Assembly (NCBI GenBank): GCA_015501595.1
Contig: JADNRX010000067.1
Location: forward strand, 1 to 64,000
DNA length: 64,000 bases
Origin: Hymenopellis radicata
Taxonomy: Eukaryota > Basidiomycota > Agaricomycetes > Agaricales > Physalacriaceae
Reading direction: 5' to 3'
A program made the translations under genes and the position numbers. The notes below the pieces were generated by a model that had not been told where the DNA came from, did no database searches, and saw nothing but the letters and a program-made list of their open reading frames with translations. Below are positions 24,827 to 36,403 of the stretch, one piece after another (position 1 is the first letter of the stretch; each line of letters opens with the position of its first letter).

Positions 24827-26157
24827 ATGGCCGACAAGTATGAGAAGTTCTGGACGCGACATCACTCTTTTCTCCATGAGCACGGGTACGAGCTTCGAGA
24901 TAAGTTCAAGCCTGGCTGGGTGCCCACATGGGAAAGTGAATCTCAACGTGCGCGCGATCCAGATGGTCCTGGAACTCCAGTAATGTTTCCCGCGCTGTTC
25001 CTTGACATTGGCCGACGACTTGACTATAGAAACCGTCCTGCATCGTCGACGCGACTAAATCATCTGATAGGAAACCTGTCATGCTGAAGAAAGTTCTGAT
25101 CACTGAAAATCCTCATGAAGTCGACATTTGCCTTTACCTGTCCTCGCTTCAGCATCACTCTGAGAATCACGCTGTTCCCATCCTCGAGGTCTTCACGTCC
25201 CCACAATTCGACTACATTCAGCTCGTCGTAATGCCCCGATTGCGTCTCTTTGATGACCCCTCCTTTGATACTGTTGGTGAAGTCGTTGACGCATTTCGAC
25301 AAATATTTGAAGTCAGCCAACTATTTTTTTCTCGTATCCTCATTTATTGACGCACTTCAGGGCATCGAGTTCCTTCACAATCACTTCATTGCTCACCGGT
25401 GTGTATCAATAGCCATTTACCAAATTTCCGCTCTTGACTTCGTAACGAAAGGGATATCCATTGGGGCAACATAATGCTCGATCCTACACGTCTATACCCG
25501 AATGGATCACATCCTGCTGATACTGACAGGTCACCTAATTTCAAGAGCTCCGCCAAATATATAACTCGAACAGAGTGTTGGCCGCGGTACTATTTGATAG
25601 ATTTTGGGCTTTCGCGTCGTTATTCCCCAGATGGATTGCCTTTCGAAGTCACGCAACCCAATGCGGACTCGGAAAACATAACTCTCTTACCTGAGCACAG
25701 CGGTGCAATCCCCAGACGTTATAATCCCTTCCCCGTTGACATATTCCGGCTCGGGCACATGTTGACATGGCACTTCGAGGTGGTCAGTATGATTTCTCGA
25801 ATCCATGACCGGCTTATAATTTCCTCATAGGACGAGTTTCATCCGCTGCAGTTTCTCCTCCCCTTGGCACAGAAAATGCTGGCGAAAGAGCCCTCATCTC
25901 GACCGACCATTACGGATGTACGACGCCTGTTCGCAGAGGTCTGCCTCGGCTTGACCAAAGAGCAATTGCGATCGCCTGGCGACCCCTTTTCCGACAATAT
26001 CTTTCAGCGGTTTCGCCAGTTCAGACACATTGTTACTTGCACGCGCCCATTACCGCGGCACACTAGTTTTCAGTCGGATAGGACTGCGCTTGACGATACT
26101 CTCCGTCCGTTCTATACTTGCGTAGCTTCTGATTTGGATGCCTCTGTGACGCAGTAG
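24827..26157 (+). CDS. Intact fungal kinase-like protein (376 aa)
   Basis: Five exons join in phase to 1131 nt: 24827-24979, 25030-25311, 25361-25398, 25452-25782 and 25831-26157. The N-terminus (EKFWTRHHSFLHEHGYELRD, FKPGWVPTW) is typical of a large agaricomycete kinase-like family. The kinase core shows KPVMLKK (candidate ATP lysine), HSENHAVPILEV, a catalytic loop split by an intron that reads HRDIHWGNIMLD, YLIDFGLSRRY (DFG), and a C-lobe PSSRPTITDVRRLF. HRD, N and DFG are all present, so it may be catalytically active. The substrate is unknown. It is the only complete member of three related copies in the window. Confidence 0.75.
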
Positions 26158-27136
26158 GACTGGCCGAATTTACTGTCGTTTTCTCAGGACAATAACTAAT
26201 TCAATATTAATATTGTTTTCTGAACGCACTTCACAGCAGTCAAGACTCGGTTCTTGAGAATGTGGGGCCTCGTTCTCTTGAGTCAATGGCCCTGAAACGG
26301 AGTCGTGTTGGTGCCAGCCCAATACGGTCAATTTTACAGCGATGAGTATCATTGACCACGCACCGATTCAATAGACGCGTCGCGATATGCACATGGCAAG
26401 CCATCCAAGCGCCATGCATCGTATAGTCGGCGCTTCCTGCCTGACATCTCTGGGCGAAATCTGCCGTCTTTGGAATGATGAAGGGCGACATGCACAGCCG
26501 TGTCCCCCATCTTAACCATACCTTGCCGATCAGAACCTCGTGGACTCGGTGTCTCGAGCTGTAAATTTTCATAGCTATGATATTTGTATCCCAGAAGAAC
26601 ACGCTTTGTGGTTCAAAGCCGGAACGGCCATAGCTGTTCGAAGTTCCCCTGCAACAGCAACATCGACCTTTTGAACACGCGGTAAGTGAATATGCCCTCG
26701 CGATCCTTCGATTCGCTGTCATGAACGAAGTTCATCATGTACGGTAACCGGCAGCGGCTGCGGCTGCCCACTGCGGCTGCCCACGGATGGTCGGTCCGAT
26801 CGCCGCAACCTGGCCTTTTGCTACCACGACGCGCGGTTAATGGCCTTGGACGACAACGACGAACCCGCCGCACTGTAAGAAGTTGCTCGACGATGATGGG
26901 TGTTAGATATTCCTATTTTCCGGCACCCTTGAAGGATGTGTTTGCTGTATTGGGCACAGGCAACACGTTCTGGTTGCTTTGGCGCACTCGTGTTCATGAC
27001 ACGTCTTGTACCTGCTGCGGGGGACAATGTGAAGTTCAAAGGACTCGAACACATGTAGACAGACTAGTAACACATGTAGATAGACCAGTAACACATGTGT
27101 AGAGGAATGGCAACCTGTTCATTGAGTTTGACAAAG
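26158..27136. other. Gene-free stretch before the retrotransposon
   Basis: No coding sequence with recognisable features. A GCGGCTGC-rich patch occurs at 26752-26782 and a 21-bp tandem repeat at 27049-27098. It ends at the left LTR. Confidence 0.45.
27049..27098. repeat. 21-bp tandem repeat, 2.4 copies
   Basis: ACACATGTAGACAGACTAGTA is followed by a copy with two substitutions and then an eight-base partial third copy. It sits about 40 bp left of the LTR. Confidence 0.75.
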
Positions 27137-27606
27137 TGTCAAGAACAGTGACCACGTGAGCACAAGACCGCTCGGGCCGCGACTAGAGGAGCGGGAGAAT
27201 AGAGATGCGATAAGAATGATAGATGATAAAGCGTAGAGGACGCTGTGCTAGCTCGACGTAGTAAAGAGGGGACTGTGTAGTACGGAGACAAAGGAGAACA
27301 GAGTGGGGAACTATCTACGAAGGTCGTGTGTATATAACCGTGTCCATCCATCTATCTAAGTCGTCCGGGCGGTCCGATGCAACGATCCGGGTGTTCAGGT
27401 GATGGAGGTTGCATATGAACTTCGGATATCCACTGAGGTTGAACCGAGTTCGAGGTTATCACATGCGTGGGAATGTGGCTGTGCAATCCACGCAACTTTT
27501 GGCAACCTTGCCAAAGTTGCGTGGATTGCCATGTGGCAGATAGGGGCGTGGGAAAGAGAAAGGAAAAGGAAAGGGGCCTAAGTCACGAGGAAGGTGATTC
27601 GTGACA
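27137..27606 (-). repeat. 3' LTR of the Gypsy element
   Basis: 470 bp, from TGTCAAGAACAG on the plus strand to GATTCGTGACA. The first about 265 bp match the other LTR with scattered differences, and the last about 30 bp also match. The part between (about 27405-27573) does not align with the other LTR. It contains a long hairpin (27484-27528). Confidence 0.85.
27484..27528. repeat. 21-bp hairpin in the 3' LTR
   Basis: The left arm (27484-27505) and right arm (27508-27528) are reverse complements except for one extra T, with a two-base loop. The arms read CAATCCACGCAACTT... and back. It lies in the U3 core that the other LTR lacks. Confidence 0.8.
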
Positions 27607-30600
27607 ATACCCCCTCTTTAGGCTGTGCTTGCGCCTGGAGCACAGGAGTAGCACGCCAAATATCCCCCATGGTGATGCCGAAGAGAGCACGTGTATGAGG
27701 AGCGGGGCGCGATAGGCGGTTGGGTTGTTTCGGTGGAATTCATAAATCTGCTCCTTAGCGTGCGCAGAGAAGTTGGAGGCCGGCTCCCAGGTGTTCTTGG
27801 AGTCAGGATAACCAAGCCATTTGACTTTGTAGCTGGTCCCTCGTCCATTTCGTAGTTTGCGGGAGGCAAGAATGGCTTCGACGTCGAACTTCTCTTTGCC
27901 GCCCTCGAGGTCGGGGAGTTCAGATGGGAGGGGAGGCCCGTGGGCGTCGGTCTCGACCCAGGGGATAAGAAGGGAGGCATGGAATACGTTGTGAATCTGC
28001 CATTTATTCGGCAGTTTGAGGCGAAAGTTTACTGTTCCGAGGACTTCAGTGATTTCGAATGGCCCATAGCGTTTATTCGACAACTTAGCTTTCGGCCTCG
28101 TTGTAGCGAGGTTTTTTCCATCCAGCAACACCTTGTCTCCAACCTTGAACGTCGGATGTTCCAGCAGGTAATTGCCGTGCTGCGTCTTCATAACCTCCGC
28201 TGCGCTCTTCAAGCTCGCCTCTACCTCTTCTCGTAATTCCTTCAACGTCTCTAGGCGGGACTCAAGCGTCGGGAGATGTGAGTCAGTGCGCAGCGGCGGG
28301 AATAGTCTTGGAAGGAACCCATGCAGGAGTTCAAATGGAGATTTTCCTGTAGCGGAGTGAACGCGAACGTTATGGGAGAATTCGGCGAAAGGAAGGTGCT
28401 TAACCCAATCATCCTGGCGATAATTGCAGAATATGCGCAGGTATTGTTCCAACTCTTGGTTGTACCGCTCGGTTTCCCCATCCGTCTCTGGATGGTAGGC
28501 GGTACTGAGGGCTGAGATGATACCGAGGCGTTTATGGATTCCTTGCATGACCTGGCTGGCGAACTGAGGACCTCGGTCAGTGATCATCTTGTCCCAGAGT
28601 CCATATCGTCGGTAGGTGTGATTGAGCAGAAGGTCGATAGTGCCATCGGCGTCAATGGTATCTCGGCATGGAGTGACAACAACGCCCTTAGTAGATCGAT
28701 CAACGACACAGTGGATAGCATTGTAGCCGTCGCATTCAGGGAGTCCGACAATAAAGTCGCTGGTAATCGTACCAAAGGGACGAGTGGGGATTTCGTTGGG
28801 GACGAGGGGAACGTGGGGTGGATGATTATTGACCTTGGTGACCTGACAAGTGGGACAGCCTCGCACATAGTCGCGAATAAAAACAGATATGCCTGGCCAC
28901 CAGAACTCGCGGCTCACGAGTTCATAGGTCTTGTAGCGTCCTGGATGTCCGGCGACTATTGAGTCATGGTACATCTTGACGACATCCCGGCGAAGAGCGG
29001 CATCCTTAGGAACGTAAACCTTTCCTCGAAAGAGTACTAGGCCCTCTTCGTAGTTCCATTCCTGTAGGTTTTTGACCAGCGAACGAGGCCCATTGTTGAG
29101 AATAACGTCTAACGCACTGAGCACTTCCTTGTCCCTTGATGAACACTCGCGAATCCGCCTCCGCAACTCATTGTCTCCAATGGACGACACTGCACTAGGG
29201 CGGACAGCGCGAATGCGGAAGAACGTGGGGTCGAGCAGTATACGATCTGCATTATCGTCTTTGACCCCCTCTTTATGGTCTGGGCGGCGAGAAAGGGGAT
29301 CGCTGTGGTTCAGGGTTCCTCGTTTGTGAATCAGTTCAAAGTCAAAACGTGTAAGGAATAACGCCCATCGGGCTTGACGGCGACTCAGCTTCTGGGACTG
29401 CGTAAAGTACTCGAGGTTCTTGTGGTCGGTGATGACCTCAACCTTATGATGAGCGCCCTCGAGGTAGTGTCGCCAATCCTCCAGCGCTCGGATAATCGCA
29501 AGAAGCTCCTTATCGTGGATATCGTAGTTGCGCTGCGTCTCGTTGAGCGACTTGGACAGGAACGCGCAAGGGTGCCACTGCTCGTCATCTCCTTGTTGAT
29601 AAAGGGTGGCACCAGTCGCGAAGTCAGATGCGTCTGCTTCCACACGATAGGGTTTATCAGGGTCGGGCATAATTAGAACGGGAGCAGAGGTGAACGCATC
29701 TTTGAGGGCCTGAAAGGCCGTTTGCGACGAGGGATTCCAGTCCCACGTCTGATCCTTCTTGGTAAGATCAAAGAGCGGTCGAGCAATCTTGGAGAAGTCC
29801 TTGATGAAACGTCGATAGAAGTTACCGAACCCTAGGAATGCTTGTACGTCTTTGACTCGTCTTGGGGTCGGCCACTGAGAGACGCCTGACACTTTGACGG
29901 GATCCATGCGGAGGGCGTTGTGAGAGATGATAAGCCCCAAGAACTCGACGGACTCAGCTTCAAAGACGCACTTCTCTGGTTTCGCATAGAGGTCATGCTC
30001 CTGGAGTCGTTTTAAGACTTCCCGTACGATGCGCCGATGTTCTTCCAACATCTCGGTAAAGATCAAGATGTCATCCATATAGACGACGACTTTTCCGGAG
30101 TCGATGAGATCCTTGAGAATGCTGTTCATCATAGCCTGAAAGGTCGCTGGAGAGTTCATGAGTCCGAAGAACATGACGGTTGGCTCGAAGAGTCCTCGGT
30201 TGGTCTTGAAGGCTCCCTTCCACTCGTCTCCTTCCTTCATACGCATGTTGTTATAACCCCAACGTAGGTCGATCTTGGAGAAGATACGCGCGCCTTTGAG
30301 TTTGTCGATAAGCTCTGGGATGAGCGGAAGGGGATACTCATTCTTGACAGTGCCTTTATTGAGTCTCGATAATCCTGTACGGGGCGCAATGATCCGTCCT
30401 TTTTCTTAACAAAGAAGAAAGGACTCGCCATAGACGACTTCGAAGGTCGGATATACCCCTTCTTGAGGTTCTCGTCGAGGAACGAGTCCAGCTGCTGCTG
30501 CTCATCGGGTGATAGAGGATACTGTACCGTTCCGACCGGATATTCGCATAACGCGTCACGCGGCTCTCCGAACCTAACTTACGGCTTAGGATAACGCGTA

Positions 30601-31853
30601 ACGGGGCTAGATTTCAGGGTGAAATCGCTCAAACAGCAATTTTTCGGGCCCGCCTGCGGCGGACTTCCAAATCGGGCCATGTGCCTGAAAACGAACTTGT
30701 TCCGTGTAAGTTCGCGGCATAACGCGTCACACGCCGCGAACCTACGGTCGGAACGGTACAGTACGTCTTGCAAGCCTTGGGCTCAAAGTCCGGTTTAAGA
30801 TTGATGGCATGATCCCAAGAACTATGCGCTGGTAGTCGTTCGGAGGTTCGCTTGTCAAAGACGGTGAGAAAGGCATGATATGGGAGGGAACACGCTCTTT
30901 GAGGGACGATTGTCCGGTTTAGCTTGCGCTTGAGCTGCTTCAGCTAACTTCTGCGCGTTCGTGAATGTGGCTCGGATATGGACGTCGGTGGGATCAGGTG
31001 GTTTGGAGGCAGGTCGGGGATAATCATCATGGTAGTAATGCTGTTCGAAGACATCCTGCGTCCAGACTGGTTCGACATCCAGCTCCTCCTCTTCATCTTC
31101 GGTGAAAAGGACAACAGGTACTTGGATATGGTTGAAAACACGAACAGGACAACGTCTTCCAGCACGGCGCTGTACTGGTTTAGCAACCGCGCCTGAGATG
31201 GGGTCGCTCCACTTGACTTCGTAGTCTCGGTGATGCAGTCGAGGGTCGTGAGGTTGGGTGTGAGCAATGACAGGGGTTTGTTTAGCTTTGGCACGTACAT
31301 GGGTGACCGGTTTCTCAGGCCGGTGAATACAAGAGGCCGGACACCGTGTAAAGTGAAGCTCTGAACCTGCCCAGTCGATCTCGGGGTTATGTTCGTCAAG
31401 CCAGTCAGTCCCTAGGATCACGTCATGATCACCAATGTCGGTGACGTAGAGTTCAATCTCCTCTTCATGATGCGCTGTGCGGTCGTGATTGTAAATTCGT
31501 GCACGTTGAAGAGTAAAATGAGTGACGTAGCCCATGACATTCTCAGATCCATCAACATTTCGGACGGGGAAGGGAGTGGGAACGGGAAGAAGAGTGAAGT
31601 GGTATCGTTCAGCGAATTTGTTGTTAATAATGATTCCTTCAGCGCCACTGTCAATGAGCGCTTGAGCAACGATTTGCCTGCCGGATAGTTTTCCAATGAA
31701 CTCGGTTCGGAGTACGAGCGAAGGTGTCTGTCGGTTTCTTGTGATTGCTGACATCCGCAGTTCTGAGGGATGAATACGCTCACAAAGGGATGACAAAACC
31801 GAAAATTTATTTCGCCCGGCACTTCCAGCAGTATATCGTACAACTCCTCCCAA
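27583..31853 (-). pseudogene. Gypsy pol: protease, RT, RNase H, integrase, chromodomain
   Basis: In order on the minus strand: aspartic protease with LIDSGAEG (DSG at 31644-31652); reverse transcriptase start ([38 protein letters not shown]), then YMDD at 30070-30081; RNase H (YRVEADASDFATGATL, HDKELLAI); integrase zinc finger (HPGRYKTYELVSREFWWPG, GCPTCQ) and core (TSDFIVGLP, DRGPQFAS, YHPETDGETE); chromodomain (VKWLGYPDSKNTWEPASNF). The open frame ends inside the 3' LTR. A 240-bp MITE splits the reverse transcriptase between KT and YPLS, and one base is missing after QDYR (about 30357). The element cannot make its own pol. Confidence 0.85.
30520..30763. mobile_element. 240-bp MITE with TA target duplication, inside RT
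   Basis: The ends are perfect 17-bp inverted repeats, CTGTACCGTTCCGACCG, at 30522-30538 and 30745-30761, each flanked by TA. Removing the insert and one TA restores the reverse-transcriptase frame exactly (KTYPLS). A 14-bp direct repeat GCATAACGCGTCAC lies near each end (30546-30559 and 30717-30730). It has no coding capacity. The TA duplication points to a Tc1/mariner-like or related transposase acting in trans. Confidence 0.85.
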
Positions 31854-31968
31854 CGTTGCAGTGGGGGAGTGCTCTAAAAATCCAAATGCGCAACAAAATC
31901 TTTCAAATAATTGGCCGCCTCCGCCTTCTCTTCTCCCTGGAGCCCTCTCATGCGGTTAAACACATCGC

Positions 31969-33766
31969 TCAGTTCCTTGATCGTGTCTCGAATTTCACCG
32001 GTTGCGCCGTCGATGTGGATGCAACTGGGGTATCGGCAGCAGCTACGTCAGTGCTGCGGATGGATCGCCCAGCTGATTGGGAGGTGGAGTTGGGTCTTGG
32101 ATCGCGGACAGGGCAGTCGCGAGAGATGTGCCCAGGTCGACGGCATTTAAAGCAGGCGCCCTGGCGGCGAAGGCGTTCTCTTTCCATTGGGTCAGTCTCG
32201 TAAGTCTATCAGAGCTAGAATTTGCACCTGAGGAACGCCGTTGCGCGTCAACATCCATAGGAACACCCATATCCTGGGCTGGCGCGCTGTTGGAGCGCGA
32301 GGACTGGGTGTTGCGCGAAGGATAGTACCGAGTGGACGACTCGGCCCTCAAAGCGGCACGGGAGTTCTCCAGGTTGACAACTCGAGTCTTCCACTCTGCA
32401 AGGGTAGTGGGCTGGGGGTGTTGATCGGCGATGATGGTGCGAAGTTCGTGATGAATGCCCTGTTTAAAGAAGTGGATGAGGGCGGCGTCTTCGTACTTGG
32501 ACTTCATCGCCAGGGTCTCGAAACGGGTCATAAACGCGTCAATGCGCGCAAAGTCTCCTCGCTGACGAAGAGAGTCGAGGTCATTGCGAGCAGCAGTGGT
32601 GGGGTCAAGAGCACCAAAGGCATTGTTGAACTGGGTGATGCAGTTAGCGATCGTACTCCAGACCTTTGTACCAGTGAACGTGGTGAGCTGCTTTTCATCG
32701 TAGGCTTCCCTTCCATTCGAGGCCCACTCGCCCGCAGTGGTCTCTCGTTCGAAGCAAGTGAAGAAGAAGGAGACTTTGTCAGCCTCCGTGGTGTAGTTGG
32801 CAGTGTTGAGACGGAGGAAATTGTTGAGCTCTTGGATGAAGAGGCGCGACTGGCCGCGGTCGCCATTGAAGGGCTTGGGTTTGTTACCGCGATCTGAGCG
32901 AGATATTGGTCGAGGGATGACAGCGATAGCAGTGGGTGGTGGTGACGGTGATAGAGATGGGGGCGGTGATGGAGACAGTGGAGGAGATCGGGTAGTGCGA
33001 TCAGGAGATTCTGGGTTCTCGTTATCTGAGGGGTTTTCGTCGTCTTCGTCGTCGTCTTCGTCGTCGTCAAACGGTGTATGGACGGCGGGGGGTTCAGGTG
33101 CAAGGGGTAATGATGAGGTTACAATGGGAGTTGTGATGGGAGAGAGAGCAGGGGATCGCCCTATGCGATGTCCAGATGCTGCAAGGGGAGCTAGGGCAGT
33201 GGCTAATTGCTGTGTAAGGGCAGACTCAGCTTGGGTATCCTGCTCTTCGTCGTCACTAGGTGGATCGGGAAGATGATGGAGTTCGATGAAATAAGACTTT
33301 TCTGGGTTCGCTCTGTAGTACCACCCTACTCGTTCGTTGGGATTGGTCGAGGTGTGGAATCTGATCTCTCGATTGCCGACACCCTTGATATCGAAATAGC
33401 GTAGGTTGTTAGTGCCGATAATAGAGGTGGGGAGAGGTCTTGGATCTGTGAGATCAGCGGCAGTGACGTACTGCGGGGCTGAGAAAGACGTGGTGACGAA
33501 GGGGGTTTATGCAGAGGTGTATTTGCGGGGACGAAGGTAGGAGGTGGTCGACGGTATGGGTGGAAACGTTGATCACGTTGATCTCGGCGCAGGTACTGCC
33601 GATATTGTGCAACTATGGGGAGGTGCAAGCAGAAGGCGGCGTGGTTATCTAGGATTCTCTCACCAGGAGATGCCTTCTTCAAGGTAAGCTTGGTAGTTCG
33701 GGGACGACGTGGGCAATCGGGGAGATGATCGTAGTCGGCAGTGCAAGAGTCCTCGGTGCAGGACAT
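31969..33766 (-). pseudogene. Gypsy gag with zinc knuckle
   Basis: The ATG at 33766 lies only 33 nt downstream of the 5' LTR. The frame runs through YRQYLRRDQRDQRFHPY, RYFDIKGVGNREIRF, an acidic/proline stretch, and the capsid-like part (FLRLNTANYTTEADKVSFFF, FNNAFGALDPTTAARNDL, DAFMTRFETLAMKSKYED). It ends in a CCHC knuckle CFKCRRPGHISRDC (32113-32154). Two single-base breaks split it: at a C5 run near 33510 and just before the knuckle near 32200. Confidence 0.75.
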
Positions 33767-33798
33767 ACGCGGGGCGAGCGTAGTAGACTCTGTTCTAA

Positions 33799-34271
33799 TG
33801 TCAAGAACAGTGACCACGTGAGCACAAGACCGCTCGGGCCGCGACTAGAGGAGCGGGAGAATAGAGATGCGATAAGAATGATAGATGATGAAGTCGTAGA
33901 GGACGCTGTGCTAGCTCGACGTAGTACAGAGGGGACTGTGTAGTACGGAGACAAAGGAGAACAGAGTGGGGATCTATCTACAGAGGCCATGTGTATATAT
34001 GCGTAACAGCGTCTATCCATCCATGTGTTCCAAGTTACCCGGGCGGTCCGATCCAACGATCCGGGATGTCCAGGTGATAGATCTGGATCTCCAAGTGACA
34101 GATGTGAATCATTATGAGTCAGGAACATATTCGGGACCTGGGAGGTCATGTGACATAATGACGTCATAACCAGTTGTAACAGGTCAAGGTAGGCTTGTTG
34201 CACTGAGGAATGACGTCATCATCATGTGAAGGAAAAAAGGGGCTAGGTCACGAGGAAGGCGATTCGTGACA
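33799..34271 (-). repeat. 5' LTR of the Gypsy element
   Basis: 473 bp with the same termini as the 3' LTR. Its U3 core (about 34077-34230) is unrelated to that of the other LTR. It carries two TGACGTCA palindromes (34159-34166 and 34211-34218), the classic bZIP/CRE site. The adjoining leader (TTAGAACAGAGTCTACTACG on the minus strand) is the primer-binding region; I could not match it to a tRNA. Confidence 0.85.
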
Positions 34272-35725
34272 CATGTACCACAGATTCAGAATAAAGGATT
34301 GAAAATCAAGTAGGTGTATGGAGCAGAACAAAGGTAAAATAAGATGTAAATATCGTCCTGGCATAGCGAGTGTGTAAGTACTTATTGTCCAAGTAAAATC
34401 CGTGTTCCTCATATCAGTGCAGGAACACCAGTACAGTCCATAGGCATAACAGTAATCGTACCCGCGCCCGCGCCGCCAGTCATCCACGGCTCGTACGTCT
34501 CCGGGAAAGTCGTCATCCCTGCACACTTGCTTCAGTTTCCCTTGAGCATAAATCGTGCCGCTCTCTGCCTCCGCGGACGAAGTAATACTCCCGTGGATCT
34601 ATAGCTTTGTCGATAAGCTCCTCTAGTGGTCTAACCACCTCCAAGAGCCAGCCTCGAATATCGTTGCGCGAGCGTCACCGGCATCGTGCTCGTCAGACGG
34701 CTCTAGACGGGGCTTGAGCAAGAATAGTGAGGAAAAGCAGCAGCAACGACGCTCAGCCGATACGATTTATGGTGAAAATGCAACAAGAGTCGTTATCGCC
34801 GTCGTCGCCATCGTCCCAAGGCCCGCATGATGCCGACAAAAGATCTGGAAAGGATTGTTAGACTATGTCGAGTACCAGGACGATAAGTACAAGGTTGACT
34901 CACAGATATGAAGTCACTCTTCATAGCGCCCCCCATGAACGAAAGCAAGGTAGTCCGGGAATATGGTATTCGACGCCGCGTTAGACATCGACACCGACAT
35001 CGGCCATCTTTAACGACCCAGGATTCAGAGGGGTTGAAATGGATGCATCTGGGAAAGGGAGTCAATCACGCAGGTTGGGCTTGGTGAGAGTAGTCGCGAA
35101 CCAGCTTGTCAAGACACCGCAGTCACAGTTGCGTAAGACGTTCCCGACCTGCCGATTGTGAGAATTGCGGCCACACTGAAAATACAGAACGCGTACCAGT
35201 AAAGATTTCGTCGCTCTTGATGGTTCGTCGACATCCAAATGACCACGTGTCATGCCTTCGTCGTCGTTGCTGGCCTCTGCCTATTGTCAATGTGAGTTTG
35301 GGGGGTTATTAACCCGCGTCTTGTTGTTGCGGAGTCGTCCTGGCATCGCTATGCTCAAGTGGTCGTCACGGCCTGATCCTGGTCAATATGACTGTTCGTC
35401 GCAGATGGACAGGCGTACACACCGTGATAATACTGCCCCGCCGTACCAGTGCACCCATCGTCCCCGTGCTGGCGTCGATATTCCATGGCTGGCATTAAAG
35501 TCCCGTCGCTGGCGTCCAACAATATTGAAAATTCATGCAACGGCTGCTGTAAGCCGTATGGAGAGTGGAGAAGGAGGAGATGCCAAAAAGAGAAATAATG
35601 AGGAAAAGCGAAGGACGGTGATGGAGTGAAGGCAAGTTTGAAGTGATCGATCGCGACCTCCCCACACATGGCTTGCATCTAAACCACGACGTCGCGCATC
35701 TGTTCTTGGATTTTATTTTCTGACT
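34272..35725. other. Gene-free stretch between transposon and unknown gene
   Basis: Several short frames on both strands but none with recognisable domain, consistent codon use or splice context. CGTCGTCG-type low complexity occurs around 34795 and 35255. Confidence 0.4.
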
Positions 35726-36403
35726 ATGCCACGCGCGGATAAGGAAATATTCGTGCGGCGCCCTAGGCTGCCTCTACCTTCGCTTCCCCGCTGCCTTGAG
35801 GAAATCCCGGAGGCGATTGGTGTCGACAGCACGAATGAAAGATTAATGCGATCCCAACACATGCGGATCAGCAATCTCTGGGGCGCCGATAAAGTCAAAG
35901 TGCATCTGGAATACTGGAGATTGTTTTGTACTCACAGATTCTATGTAGACTAAAGCTTTGATCGATTGGTTTTGGGAAGCACTTTGCCTCCCGCGCAACG
36001 CACACATTGAAGAGTGTTTCTTCGAGGACGCATTCGATTTCTACTACGATGTTCACCAATGCAAGTTATCGGACGAGGATATCCGAGAGACCGCCGAGCG
36101 TGCGCAGGCCTTGGTTTTTCGAAATGTAAGAGTAAGAGTTGAGTATAGAATATGCTGGAACTGACCTATATGTTCAGCACTCTATCATATTACAACAATC
36201 GCAATGCCAGCGAAATGTGTTCGAGACCTCAGATGCTCTCGATGCGTTTGAGGGCACCCCCGTCGGTCAGGAACAGTGGGACGAACACGATTCGGACTAC
36301 AACCTAGGTGTCCCTGTTGAAGGGCGCCTCGATGGATTCCCTACAAAGTCCATGCCGAAGCAGCCAAAGTTGGTCGACGGTGACCGACTTTCTTCCCGAC
36401 CCA

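Larger units (their letters stand above)
27137..34271 (-). mobile_element. Ty3/Gypsy chromodomain LTR retrotransposon, defective
   Basis: A 7.1-kb element on the minus strand bounded by LTRs with TG..CA ends. Gag, zinc knuckle, protease, reverse transcriptase, RNase H, integrase and chromodomain follow in chromovirus order. A purine-rich tract (AAGAGGGGGTAT on the minus strand) abuts the 3' LTR. Coding is broken by frameshifts near 33510, 32200 and 30357 and by a MITE in the reverse transcriptase. The flanks (CAAAG at 27132-27136, CATGT at 34272-34276) do not form a target duplication, and the two LTRs have different U3 cores. Both facts suggest recombination between two elements. Confidence 0.9.

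Noticed and set aside
33766..33798. tRNA primer-binding site next to the 5' LTR
   Set aside because: The leader TTAGAACAGAGTCTAC is in the right place, but I could not match it to a specific tRNA 3' end without a search.
27132..34276. Target-site duplication for the Gypsy element
   Set aside because: The 5-bp flanks CAAAG and CATGT do not match, even allowing for shifted LTR borders.
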